In this document: positions 1-5,961 of the stretch, piece by piece
Numbering within the stretch: the stretch's first letter is position 1
How the letters are laid out: each line of letters begins with the position of its first letter
Origin: an uncultured Oscillospiraceae bacterium
Lineage (GTDB): Bacteria; Bacillota; Clostridia; Oscillospirales; Oscillospiraceae
Assembly: GCA_934591705.1 (NCBI GenBank)
Contig: CAKTPM010000024.1
Coordinates: 1 to 21,100, forward strand
Length of the DNA stretch: 21,100 bases
Reading direction: 5' to 3'
Program-made: the position numbers and the translations under genes
Notes under the pieces: model-generated
The model's database searches: none
The model's input: the letters and a program-made list of their open reading frames with translations, nothing else
What the model was told of the DNA's origin: nothing

Positions 1-1194
1 GGCGTCATAGTAGGCGGTCATGGTGTTGACGGCCAGGGTCTCCTCATCCTCCACATCCACGGTGGCGGTGTCGGAGGCGGGGACGAAGGACTTTATCCGG
101 GCCAGGGCGGCGCCGGCATCGAAGTCCTCCGCCTCGGTATCCAGCCCCAGGAAGGCGTCTACGGCCTGGGTGGCGGCGGTATACTCGTCGCTGGCCTCAG
201 TATACGGCTTGGAGCCGATGCCCAGCAGGTGGAAGCCGTCGCCGAATACGCCGTCATTGGCCCAGTCGGTGGCGGGGGCGCCTACAGCCACCATGGCGAT
301 GTAGTACACCAGGAACATCACCACGGCGAAGATGGGCAGGCCCAGCCAGCGGTTGGTGACGACCCGGTCGATCTTGTCGGAGGCCGACAGCTGGCCCTTG
401 TTTTTCTTCTTATAGCAGCTCTGGATGAGCTGGGCGATGTAGACATAGCGCTCGTTGGTGATGATGGACTCCGCGTCGTCATCCAGCTCCGTCTCGGCGG
501 CCTGGATGTCCGCCTGGATGTGGGCCATGGTCTCCTGGGGGATGTGGAGATCCTCCAGCACCTTATTGTCCCGCTCGAAGATCTTGATGGCGTACCACCG
601 CTGCTGCTCCTCGGGCAGGTCGTGGACCGCCGCCTCCTCAATGTGGGCGATGGCGTGCTCCACCGGGCCGGAGAAGGTGTGCATGGGCAGGGTCTTGGTG
701 CCTGCCGCCGCCTGGATGGCGGCCTCGGCGGCGGCCATGACCCCCTCGCCCCGGAGGGCGGAGATCTCCACGATCTGGCAGCCCAGCTGCCGGGAGAGCT
801 CTGCCACATCGATCCGGTCGCCGTTCTTGCGGACAATGTCCATCATGTTGATGGCGATGACCACCGGAATGCCCAGCTCCGTGAGTTGGGTGGTCAGGTA
901 GAGGTTTCGCTCCAGGTTGGTGCCGTCGATGATGTTCAAAATGGCGTCGGGCCGCTGGCGGATGAGGTAGTTGCGGGCTACCACCTCCTCTAAGGTGTAG
1001 GGGGAAAGGGAATAGATGCCCGGCAGGTCCATGATGACCACATCCTCGTGCTTCTTCAGCTTGCCCTCCTTCTTTTCCACGGTGACGCCGGGCCAGTTGC
1101 CCACGAATTGGTTGGAGCCGGTGAGGGCGTTGAATAATGTCGTCTTACCGCTGTTGGGGTTGCCCGCCAGGGCAATTTTGATCTCTTTTTCCAT
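1..1194 (-). CDS. feoB: Ferrous iron transport protein B (FeoB), N-terminal part, runs off the window edge
   Basis: Membrane GTPase-linked Fe(II) importer. The frame is open from an ATG at 1194 to base 1 (398 codons seen). The N-terminal G domain is complete: P-loop GNPNSGKT at residues 11-18, DLPG at 56-59 (G3), NMMD at 116-119 (G4) and SAL at 145-147 (G5). A helical regulatory segment follows, then the first membrane helix at about 284-304. After it comes a long acidic, hydrophilic stretch (about 305-398) before any second helix, longer than in the E. coli-type protein as I know it. A GGAG ribosome site lies 9-10 nt before the ATG. It is last in a feoA-feoA-feoB operon that starts near 1744. 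The C-terminal permease core lies outside the window. Confidence 0.96.
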   Translation of the reverse strand, partial: MEKEIKIALAGNPNSGKTTLFNALTGSNQFVGNWPGVTVEKKEGKLKKHEDVVIMDLPGIYSLSPYTLEEVVARNYLIRQRPDAILNIIDGTNLERNLYLTTQLTELGIPVVIAINMMDIVRKNGDRIDVAELSRQLGCQIVEISALRGEGVMAAAEAAIQAAAGTKTLPMHTFSGPVEHAIAHIEEAAVHDLPEEQQRWYAIKIFERDNKVLEDLHIPQETMAHIQADIQAAETELDDDAESIITNERYVYIAQLIQSCYKKKNKGQLSASDKIDRVVTNRWLGLPIFAVVMFLVYYIAMVAVGAPATDWANDGVFGDGFHLLGIGSKPYTEASDEYTAATQAVDAFLGLDTEAEDFDAGAALARIKSFVPASDTATVDVEDEETLAVNTMTAYYDA

Positions 1195-1241
1195 AGTTCT
1201 CACTCCTTAAATTCAATGACCTTAACTGCTGATCAAAATTT

Positions 1242-1463
1242 TTACTCCACCTCGATCATCTCGGTGTCCGCCCGGCGCAGGGAGAGCTCATAGCCCCGGA
1301 CAGTGACCTCCATGGGATCCCCCAGGGGAGCTACCTTCCGGACATAGACCTCCACGCCCCGGGTGATGCCCATGTCCATGATGCGGCGCTTCACGGGGCC
1401 TTCCCCGTGGAGCTTCACGACCTTGGCCGTTTGGCCGATGGGTACTTCTTTCAGTGTTTTCAT
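1242..1463 (-). CDS. feoA: FeoA family protein, copy proximal to feoB
   Basis: A 73-residue SH3-fold cytosolic protein that in the Feo system binds or modulates FeoB. The sequence has the expected family layout: an N-terminal strand (KEVPIGQTAKVVKLHG), the central RRIMDMGITRGVEV segment that corresponds to the conserved R-x-x-x-MG-hydrophobic pattern, and a C-terminal strand ELSLRRADTEMIEVE. AAGGAG lies 8 nt before the ATG. It sits 47 bp upstream of feoB and 30 bp downstream of a second, divergent feoA, all on the minus strand and presumably one transcript. The family assignment is secure; its exact regulatory role is inferred from known Feo operons. Confidence 0.93.
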   Translation of the reverse strand: MKTLKEVPIGQTAKVVKLHGEGPVKRRIMDMGITRGVEVYVRKVAPLGDPMEVTVRGYELSLRRADTEMIEVE

Positions 1464-1493
1464 GTGTTTTCTCCTTATATTACCATTATTTTG

Positions 1494-1706
1494 CTATATC
1501 ATGATCCTTTGCGCCATCTCCTTGCTGATGGCAATGCGGGACTCCTTTACCTTGACGATGATGTTCCCGCCCAGGGAGGCCACCACTGTCACGGTGCCGC
1601 CGGCGGTGAAGCCCAGCTCCTCCAGGTGGCGGCGCACCTGAGGGCTGCCGCCCACCCTGCGGACCACATTTTCCCGGCCGAGGTCGGCCATGGTAAGGGG
1701 TATCAT
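1494..1706 (-). CDS. feoA: FeoA family protein, promoter-proximal copy
   Basis: A second FeoA-type SH3-like protein of 70 residues, first gene of the operon. It keeps the RRHLEELGFTAGGTVTVV core and the terminal strand ESRIAISKEMAQRIMI, but differs clearly from the downstream copy, so this is not a recent tandem duplication. The start at 1706 is supported by GGGAG 8 nt upstream. Tandem feoA genes before feoB are common in clostridia; the two products may contact different parts of FeoB or form a heteromer (inference). Confidence 0.9.
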   Translation of the reverse strand: MIPLTMADLGRENVVRRVGGSPQVRRHLEELGFTAGGTVTVVASLGGNIIVKVKESRIAISKEMAQRIMI

Positions 1707-1726
1707 AGGACACGCTCCCTTCTTTG

Positions 1727-1766
1727 GTTAATTTCCTCTAACTGCCGGGAAGTTTAACACCTCTAA
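1727..1766. promoter_or_regulatory. Pair of direct repeats overlapping the feo promoter, candidate metalloregulator sites
   Basis: Two 15-bp copies on the plus strand, GTTAATTTCCTCTAA (1727-1741) and GTTTAACACCTCTAA (1752-1766), agree at 11 of 15 positions and start 25 bp apart. One covers the -10 of the feo promoter, the other the expected first transcribed bases, as a repressor site would. A related GTTAACCTAA (1829-1838) sits nearer the divergent regulator gene. The shared TTAGG/GTTAA content resembles DtxR-family half sites. Binding is inference. Confidence 0.45.
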
Positions 1767-1779
1767 TTGCACTTGTCAA
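1751..1779 (-). promoter_or_regulatory. Sigma-A promoter of the feoA-feoA-feoB operon
   Basis: On the minus strand a perfect -35 TTGACA (1779-1774) is separated by 17 nt from TAAACT (1756-1751), a 4/6 match to the -10. Transcription should start near 1744, giving a leader of about 38 nt to the first feoA ATG. The -10 is overlapped by one of the repeated operator-like sites. Confidence 0.7.
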
Positions 1780-1818
1780 CTGTTTTTACGGAAAATTTTT
1801 TTACGGCTTGCAATTTTT

Positions 1819-1838
1819 GTTAAAGTGTGTTAACCTAA
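1819..1838. promoter_or_regulatory. Inverted repeat upstream of the DtxR/MntR-type gene, candidate autoregulatory site
   Basis: GTTAA and TTAAC arms (1819-1823 and 1830-1834) flank 6 bp, and the right side continues into CCTAA, the reverse complement of the DtxR-type TTAGG half site. It falls in the 17-nt spacer between a possible weak -35 TTGCAA (1808-1813) and TAACCT (1831-1836) for the regulator gene, so it could serve autoregulation. The -10 match is poor. Confidence 0.35.
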
Positions 1839-1872
1839 TGGCAGCTACAACGGGAAGGATGGTGCATATTGC

Positions 1873-2247
1873 ATGGAGATCCAACGCGCCTCTGAGGATT
1901 ATTTGGAGTCGATGCTGATGATGAAGCTCAAGCATGGATACATCCGCTCTGTGGATGTGGCGGAGCACCTGGGGGTGACGAAGCCCAGCGTCACCTATGC
2001 CACGCGGCGCCTGAAGGAGAGCGGCCACATCACCATGGAGGACAGCGGCCTTATCACCCTTACGGACAAGGGCATGGCCGTGGCCACGAAGATGCTGGAC
2101 CGCCATAAGACCCTCACCGCCTTTTTGGTGGCCCTGGGGGTGGATATCTCCACCGCGGAGGAGGATGCCTGCCGGATCGAGCACGACATCAGCCAGCAGA
2201 CCTATGACGCCATCTGCGCCCACGCCAGGAGGAACGCTGAAAAGTGA
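1873..2247 (+). CDS. DtxR/MntR-family metal-dependent transcriptional regulator (short form)
   Basis: A 124-residue DNA-binding metalloregulator, probably the repressor of the divergent feo operon. The winged helix-turn-helix spans about 1-70 (VDVAEHLGVTKPSVTYATRR is the HTH). The dimerisation/metal domain follows; there is no C-terminal SH3 domain, as in MntR. Family metal ligands can be lined up: D9, E12, H78, C100, E103 and H104. D9 matches MntR Asp8, while C100 in the CRIEH motif matches DtxR Cys102 (Glu99 in MntR), so the primary site is a mix of the manganese and iron types. GGAAGGAT lies 12 nt before the ATG; no in-frame upstream start exists nearby. Iron sensing is inferred from the feo neighbours and the Cys. 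Confidence 0.88.
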   Translation: MEIQRASEDYLESMLMMKLKHGYIRSVDVAEHLGVTKPSVTYATRRLKESGHITMEDSGLITLTDKGMAVATKMLDRHKTLTAFLVALGVDISTAEEDACRIEHDISQQTYDAICAHARRNAEK

Positions 2248-2312
2248 CCAGGCCCACCGGGCAGGATGGCTTCATTTTATATTTTGTGATATTGTATAGA
2301 AAACGCAGCAAA

Positions 2313-2344
2313 AGGCGATGACAGGAGCGCTCCTGTCATCGCCT
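2313..2344. terminator. Bidirectional terminator between the metalloregulator and the histidine kinase gene
   Basis: A perfect 30-bp palindrome (2314-2343, 15-bp arms beginning GGCGATGACAGGAGC), extended by one A-T pair on each side. It is followed by TCTTTGGCTTT on the plus strand and, read on the minus strand, by TTTTGCTGCGTTTT. It lies between two convergent genes and can serve both. Confidence 0.85.
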
Positions 2345-2388
2345 CTTTGGCTTTATATATGATCTAAACCGCACTGCCGACAGCGGGG

Positions 2389-3651
2389 TCAGTTCAGCTC
2401 CGCGGTGAATGTGATGGTGTCGCCCTCCAGGGCGGCGGTGATGGCGCCCCGGTGGCCCTGGGCAATGCTCCGGGCGATGGAAAGGCCGATGCCGAAGCCG
2501 CCGGTCTGGGCACTGCGGGAGGGGTCGGCCCGATAGAAGCGGTCAAAGAGCCGGGCGGTATCGATCTGGGCGGCATCGGCCACCCGGTTGGAGACCCGCA
2601 GCACCATCCCCTGGCGGGAGCCCGCCAGAGTCAGCAGAATGGGGGTGTCCGGCAGGGCGTACTTGATGGCGTTGTCCAGCAGCAGGGACACCAGCTGCCG
2701 CAGGGCATACTCATCCCCCCGATAGCGCAGCTCCGGCGGGATGCAGAGCGTCAGCTCATGGCCCCGGGAGCGGGCAAAGTCCCGGAAGGACTCCGCCGTC
2801 TCGCTCACGGCATCGCTGACGGGGAACTCCGCCATCTGCAGGGGGGAGGTCTCCTCGTCCATCCGGGAGAGGGTCACCAGGGAGTTCACCAGCTCCGTGA
2901 GCTTTTCCGTCTGCCCCAGGGCCTTGTCGATCCATTTCTGCTTGCCCACATCCATCTCCAGCACCCGCAGGCAGGTGGCGATGACGGTGATGGGAGTCTT
3001 CAGCTCGTGGCCGGCGTCGGTGATGAACTGCTTTTGCTGCTCGGCGGAGCGCACCACCGGGTCGATGGCCCGGCGGGAGAGAAGCACCACCAGCACAAAA
3101 ACCAGCAGGATGCACATCGTATCCGCCGCCAGGGACCACATCGCCACGGTCCGCACCGTCCGCAGGGCTTGGTAGCAGTCCAGGAAGATGGCGGTATACT
3201 GCCCGCTGTCCCCGGCGGTGACCAGGTATTTATAGCCGCTATAGTAGCCGAAGCCCTGGCCGTGGCGGCGGGCTACGGCGAGAAATTCCGCCGTGTCCGC
3301 CTGGGTGACAGCGGCGATCTTGTCCAGCTCTGCGTCCAGGAGGGTGCCGTCGGCGGTATAGGTCAGCACAAAAAAGCGGGTGGAAAAGGGGGTCTCCGGG
3401 CCGAAGGGGCCCCGGCGGCGATCCCCGGCGGGCTTCTCCGGCGGGGTCTCCCCGCTGCTCTGCGGCCCGGTGGAGGGGGCCATGGGCGGGATGGTGCCCT
3501 GGTTTGCATCGATCAGCTCCAGGGTCTTGGTCAGATCGGAGTTCACGGAGATATAGTTGGCGGTGTTGACGATGACCGTCAACAGCAGCATCACCGCCGC
3601 CACGGAGAGCGTCGCGATGCGGATGAAGCGATTGCGCAGCCCCTTGATCAT
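2389..3651 (-). CDS. Membrane sensor histidine kinase of an OmpR-type two-component system
   Basis: A 420-residue kinase that should phosphorylate the regulator encoded just upstream. TM1 is at about 10-31; an extracytoplasmic sensor region follows with a Pro/Gly-rich stretch (about 52-90); TM2 is at about 169-192. The DHp H-box FITDAGHELKTP places the phosphorylated His at 215. The N-box (LLLDNAIKY), F-like LFDRFYRAD and G2 GGFGIGLSIA of the HATPase domain are intact. The ATG at 3651 overlaps the regulator's TGA as ATGA; a longer frame extends upstream but would run through the regulator gene. A strong hairpin lies behind it. The ligand cannot be predicted; the neighbours suggest a link to polyphosphate or envelope state. 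Confidence 0.93.
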   Translation of the reverse strand: MIKGLRNRFIRIATLSVAAVMLLLTVIVNTANYISVNSDLTKTLELIDANQGTIPPMAPSTGPQSSGETPPEKPAGDRRRGPFGPETPFSTRFFVLTYTADGTLLDAELDKIAAVTQADTAEFLAVARRHGQGFGYYSGYKYLVTAGDSGQYTAIFLDCYQALRTVRTVAMWSLAADTMCILLVFVLVVLLSRRAIDPVVRSAEQQKQFITDAGHELKTPITVIATCLRVLEMDVGKQKWIDKALGQTEKLTELVNSLVTLSRMDEETSPLQMAEFPVSDAVSETAESFRDFARSRGHELTLCIPPELRYRGDEYALRQLVSLLLDNAIKYALPDTPILLTLAGSRQGMVLRVSNRVADAAQIDTARLFDRFYRADPSRSAQTGGFGIGLSIARSIAQGHRGAITAALEGDTITFTAELN

Positions 3652-4322
3652 ACGCTCTCCTCCAATACATAGCCCAGCCCGCGGTTGGCCCGGAGGGTCA
3701 CCCGGGAGCCCAGGGACTTGAGCTTCTTGCGCAGGTTGGAGATGTTCACCCACACCACATTGATCTCGGCCTCATTGTCCCAGCCCCAGACCTTTTCCAT
3801 AATGCGCTCGGCGGAAAATACCTGCCGGGGCGAGCGCAGGAAAAGCTCCATCACCTGAAACTCCCGGCCGCTGAGGCGCACGCTCCGCTGGGCGCAGCAC
3901 AGCTCGCCGCTGCCGGGGTCCAGGGTCAGGTCGCCCCATTGCAGCACACTGGGCTGGTAGGCCTCGCTGCGCCGCAGGATGGCCCGCACCCGGCTCAGAA
4001 GCTCGTCGGGGTCGAAGGGCTTGGGGAGGTAGTCGTCCGCTCCGGCGTTGAAGCCGGTGATGCGCTCGGCCTTCTCTCCCTTGGCGGTGAGCATCATGAT
4101 GGGGGTCTTGAGCCCCTCGCTCCGCAGCCGCTGCAGCACCTGGATGCCGTCCAGCTTGGGCATCATCATATCCAGGATCACCGCGTCGTATTCGCCGGTG
4201 ACGGCGTACTCATAGGCGTCAAAGCCGTTGTATACCGCGTCCACCGAAAAATGGTTTTTTTCAAAAAAGCTGCTCAGGGCCTCCGCCAGGTCCTGCTGGT
4301 CCTCCGCGATCAGCAGCCGCAT
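3648..4322 (-). CDS. OmpR/PhoB-family response regulator
   Basis: A receiver plus winged-helix regulator, 224 residues from the ATG at 4322. The receiver has acidic pair E7-D8, phosphoacceptor D51 (AVILDMMMP), T79 and K101 (LPKPF). The trans_reg_C domain shows SGREFQVMELF and the recognition-helix region INVVWVNISNLRKKL, ending RGLGYVL. I prefer the ATG at 4322 because AGG lies 8 nt before it; a GTG three codons upstream (4331) is the alternative. Its stop overlaps the kinase start. It has its own promoter directly upstream and also lies on the same strand behind the VTC/DUF4956 pair. Members of this family bind direct repeats with 10-11 bp period, which is what the divergent promoter at 5809-5890 carries. 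Confidence 0.94.
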   Translation of the reverse strand: MRLLIAEDQQDLAEALSSFFEKNHFSVDAVYNGFDAYEYAVTGEYDAVILDMMMPKLDGIQVLQRLRSEGLKTPIMMLTAKGEKAERITGFNAGADDYLPKPFDPDELLSRVRAILRRSEAYQPSVLQWGDLTLDPGSGELCCAQRSVRLSGREFQVMELFLRSPRQVFSAERIMEKVWGWDNEAEINVVWVNISNLRKKLKSLGSRVTLRANRGLGYVLEESV

Positions 4323-4359
4323 CGCATTCACCTGCCTGTTTGTGGATTTTTATAAGTGC

Positions 4360-4387
4360 AGTATAGCAAATTTTGGGGAAAATGCAA
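4360..4387 (-). promoter_or_regulatory. Promoter of the response regulator/histidine kinase pair
   Basis: On the minus strand TTGCAT (4387-4382), 16-nt spacer, TATACT (4365-4360). Its upstream edge touches the stop codon of the DUF4956 gene, so the regulator pair can be transcribed alone or as the tail of the upstream operon. I see no CTTTAGG heptamer pair in the correct position here. Confidence 0.6.
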
Positions 4388-4388
4388 C

Positions 4389-5051
4389 TTAAAGTGCCTC
4401 TTTGGTGACCTCGCGGCCGCAGGAGATGCCCAGGTTGCCGTTGCGGCAGCGCAGGGCGTCGAGAAATTCCTTCGGCACGGTTCCCCCCGGGAGGGTGATG
4501 CGGTACTCCAGCTCGTAGAGGGTGCCCATGCTGCCGGTCTTGACCCGGATAAGCTCGTGGGTCTTGGTGTACCGGGCCAGCAGGTCGTCAAAGAGCCCGT
4601 CATAGTCGAGATTTTCGGGGATGGTGATCTTCAGCACCCGCTGGGCGGCGGCAGGGCGGCCGAAGCCCAAGGCGGTGAGCCCCCATATCGCCAGGGCGGC
4701 GATAGCAAAGAACAGCGCCGCCAGCACCACATAGCCCATGCCGGTGGCCAGCCCCAGGGCCATGGCCAAAAAGAGGGCGGTGATCTCCCGGGCGGTGCCG
4801 GGGGCGGAGCGGAAGCGCACCAAGCTGAAGGCCCCCGCCACCGCCACCCCGGCCCCCAAGGTGCCGTTGACCAGCATGATGACCACCTGCACGATGGCCG
4901 GGAGCAGGGCCAGGGTCACGGCAAAGCTCTGCGTGGAGGAAACGCGGTATTGGGCCACCAGGGCCGTGCCCAGGCCCAGCACCAGAGAAGCGGCGGTGCA
5001 GATGAGAAAGCCAGAGAGGGTGAGCCCGGCACCCAGAATGGAGTTAAGCAC
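4389..5051 (-). CDS. DUF4956 family membrane protein, partner of the VTC polymerase
   Basis: A 220-residue integral membrane protein. Four or five hydrophobic segments fill residues about 10-130 (roughly 10-32, 41-62, 65-78, 89-106, 107-128), followed by a soluble C-terminal domain of about 90 residues with a ferredoxin-like alpha/beta look. The signature FSLVRFRSAPGTAREITALF at about 76-95 is typical of DUF4956 proteins as I know them. The start is a GTG at 5051 with AAAGGAGG 9 nt upstream; it overlaps the last 8 bases of the VTC-type gene, so the two are translationally coupled. In many clostridia this family sits beside VTC-domain genes. By analogy to yeast VTC, it could anchor the polymerase and pass polyphosphate across the membrane (inference; function unknown). 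Confidence 0.87.
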   Translation of the reverse strand: MLNSILGAGLTLSGFLICTAASLVLGLGTALVAQYRVSSTQSFAVTLALLPAIVQVVIMLVNGTLGAGVAVAGAFSLVRFRSAPGTAREITALFLAMALGLATGMGYVVLAALFFAIAALAIWGLTALGFGRPAAAQRVLKITIPENLDYDGLFDDLLARYTKTHELIRVKTGSMGTLYELEYRITLPGGTVPKEFLDALRCRNGNLGISCGREVTKEAL

Positions 5052-5784
5052 AGTGATCGGCCTCCTTTAGAGAATTTTCGGCGCAGGCACGGGGCAGAAG
5101 GTACCGGCTGTAGCAGGCGCCGTATTTGGAAAATGAGGTGGGGAAGACGCTAAGCTCCGAGAGCAGGCGGCTGAGCCACAGGGGGGCCGCGCCGGGGAGC
5201 TTGATCTCCATGAGCACCCGGTCGTCGTCCAGAAGCGGCGCGCCGCCGTCCCCCAGGCGCAGATCCAGGTCCGTATCCCGCCAGCGCAGGTTCCCGTCAA
5301 AGGTGATGCGCACACGGGGATCCTCCGCGCCGGCGAAGGCCAGGCGGTCATAGCCGATGAAGACCCGGGGGGCCGTGTGGTAGAAGGACTGGAAGTAGCC
5401 GATCTCCCGGCCGATCTGGCCGAAGGCCGCTCCGGCGTCCTCCCCGGCGAGAAGGGGGCCTGCCTCCGGGAGCGTAGTGGTGATGCGGCGCTTGTAGACC
5501 ACGCCGTCAAACTTCTTCTTCAGCTCCACGAATACCGGGTCATCCTCCCGGGGCACGCCGTAGCTGCGGACCCGGAGCTTCTCCTTGTAGACGGGCTTTT
5601 CCAGAGAGGCCCGGATGAGCCGGTAGTCGGGGGTGTCATAATATATGTTGCAGATGGTGTAGGCGCCGTAGCGATCCTTGACCAGACGGGGCTCCGTGGC
5701 CGCCAGCAGCGCCTGCTGCTGGGCGGGGGTGAGCCAGTATTTTTTTTCATAGCGTGCAAAGCAGCACTGAATATGGTTTGCCAT
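5044..5784 (-). CDS. VTC-domain polyphosphate polymerase family protein
   Basis: A 246-residue protein of the triphosphate-tunnel fold related to the catalytic domain of yeast Vtc4, which makes polyphosphate from ATP. Visible tunnel motifs, in order: FARYEKKYWL (9-18), YKEKLRVRSYG (66-76; K69, R71, R73), VELKKKFDGVVYKRR (86-100), YDR at 145-147, LMEIK (191-195) and SFSKYGACYSRYL (217-229). These Lys/Arg/Glu clusters are what the fold uses to bind phosphates and metal. No membrane segment is present. The ATG at 5784 has AAGGAGGT 7 nt upstream; an alternative frame start at 5823 would overlap the predicted promoter and is rejected. Polymerase activity is known for the eukaryotic family and is inferred here. 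Confidence 0.87.
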   Translation of the reverse strand: MANHIQCCFARYEKKYWLTPAQQQALLAATEPRLVKDRYGAYTICNIYYDTPDYRLIRASLEKPVYKEKLRVRSYGVPREDDPVFVELKKKFDGVVYKRRITTTLPEAGPLLAGEDAGAAFGQIGREIGYFQSFYHTAPRVFIGYDRLAFAGAEDPRVRITFDGNLRWRDTDLDLRLGDGGAPLLDDDRVLMEIKLPGAAPLWLSRLLSELSVFPTSFSKYGACYSRYLLPRACAENSLKEADHCA

Positions 5785-5808
5785 GTGGGGCACCTCCTTA
5801 CGGCTGAC

Positions 5809-5841
5809 ATCATAGCCCGGCATCCTAAAGCCATCCTAAAG
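5809..5841 (-). promoter_or_regulatory. Minus-strand promoter of the VTC/DUF4956 operon with tandem CTTTAGG boxes
   Basis: Read on the minus strand: CTTTAGG (5841-5835), ATGG, CTTTAGG (5830-5824), nine bases, then -10 TATGAT (5814-5809). There is no -35 match. Two heptamers spaced 11 bp and ending 9 nt before the -10 resemble class-II activated PhoB-type promoters. The start point would be near 5802, leaving a leader of under 20 nt that contains the ribosome site. Confidence 0.6.
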
Positions 5842-5857
5842 AGCCGGCGGAAATTTT

Positions 5858-5890
5858 CTTTAGGATGCTTTTAGGTACGGCGGCTATGCT
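5858..5890 (+). promoter_or_regulatory. Plus-strand promoter of the lipoprotein gene with tandem CTTTAGG-type boxes
   Basis: CTTTAGG (5858-5864), ATGC, TTTTAGG (5869-5875), nine bases, then TATGCT (5885-5890) as a -10. The geometry is identical to that of the divergent promoter at 5809-5841, so both are probably switched on by the same dimeric regulator, most simply the OmpR-type regulator of this locus (inference). Confidence 0.58.
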
Positions 5891-5900
5891 TCAAGCTGAA

Positions 5901-5926
5901 CTCCGGCAGGGAGGCACCCTGCGGAG
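5901..5926 (+). other. Stable hairpin in the lipoprotein mRNA leader
   Basis: CTCCG(g)CAGGG pairs with CCCTGCGGAG around loop AGGCA, ten pairs with one bulged G. It lies in the roughly 65-nt leader, ending about 20 nt before the AGGAGGT ribosome site at 5946-5952. There is no U-run, so it is not a terminator; it may stabilise the transcript. Confidence 0.4.
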
Positions 5927-5961
5927 AAAGCGATCATCTTATGACAGGAGGTCATTTTATT

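Noticed and set aside
2452..3672. A 406-codon plus-strand frame
   Set aside because: Antisense to the histidine kinase, with no start signals and a Gly/Gln/His-rich sequence without domains.
5785..5823. Thirteen-codon N-terminal extension of the VTC-type protein
   Set aside because: It overlaps the predicted -10 and start point. The ribosome site AAGGAGGT is placed for the ATG at 5784.
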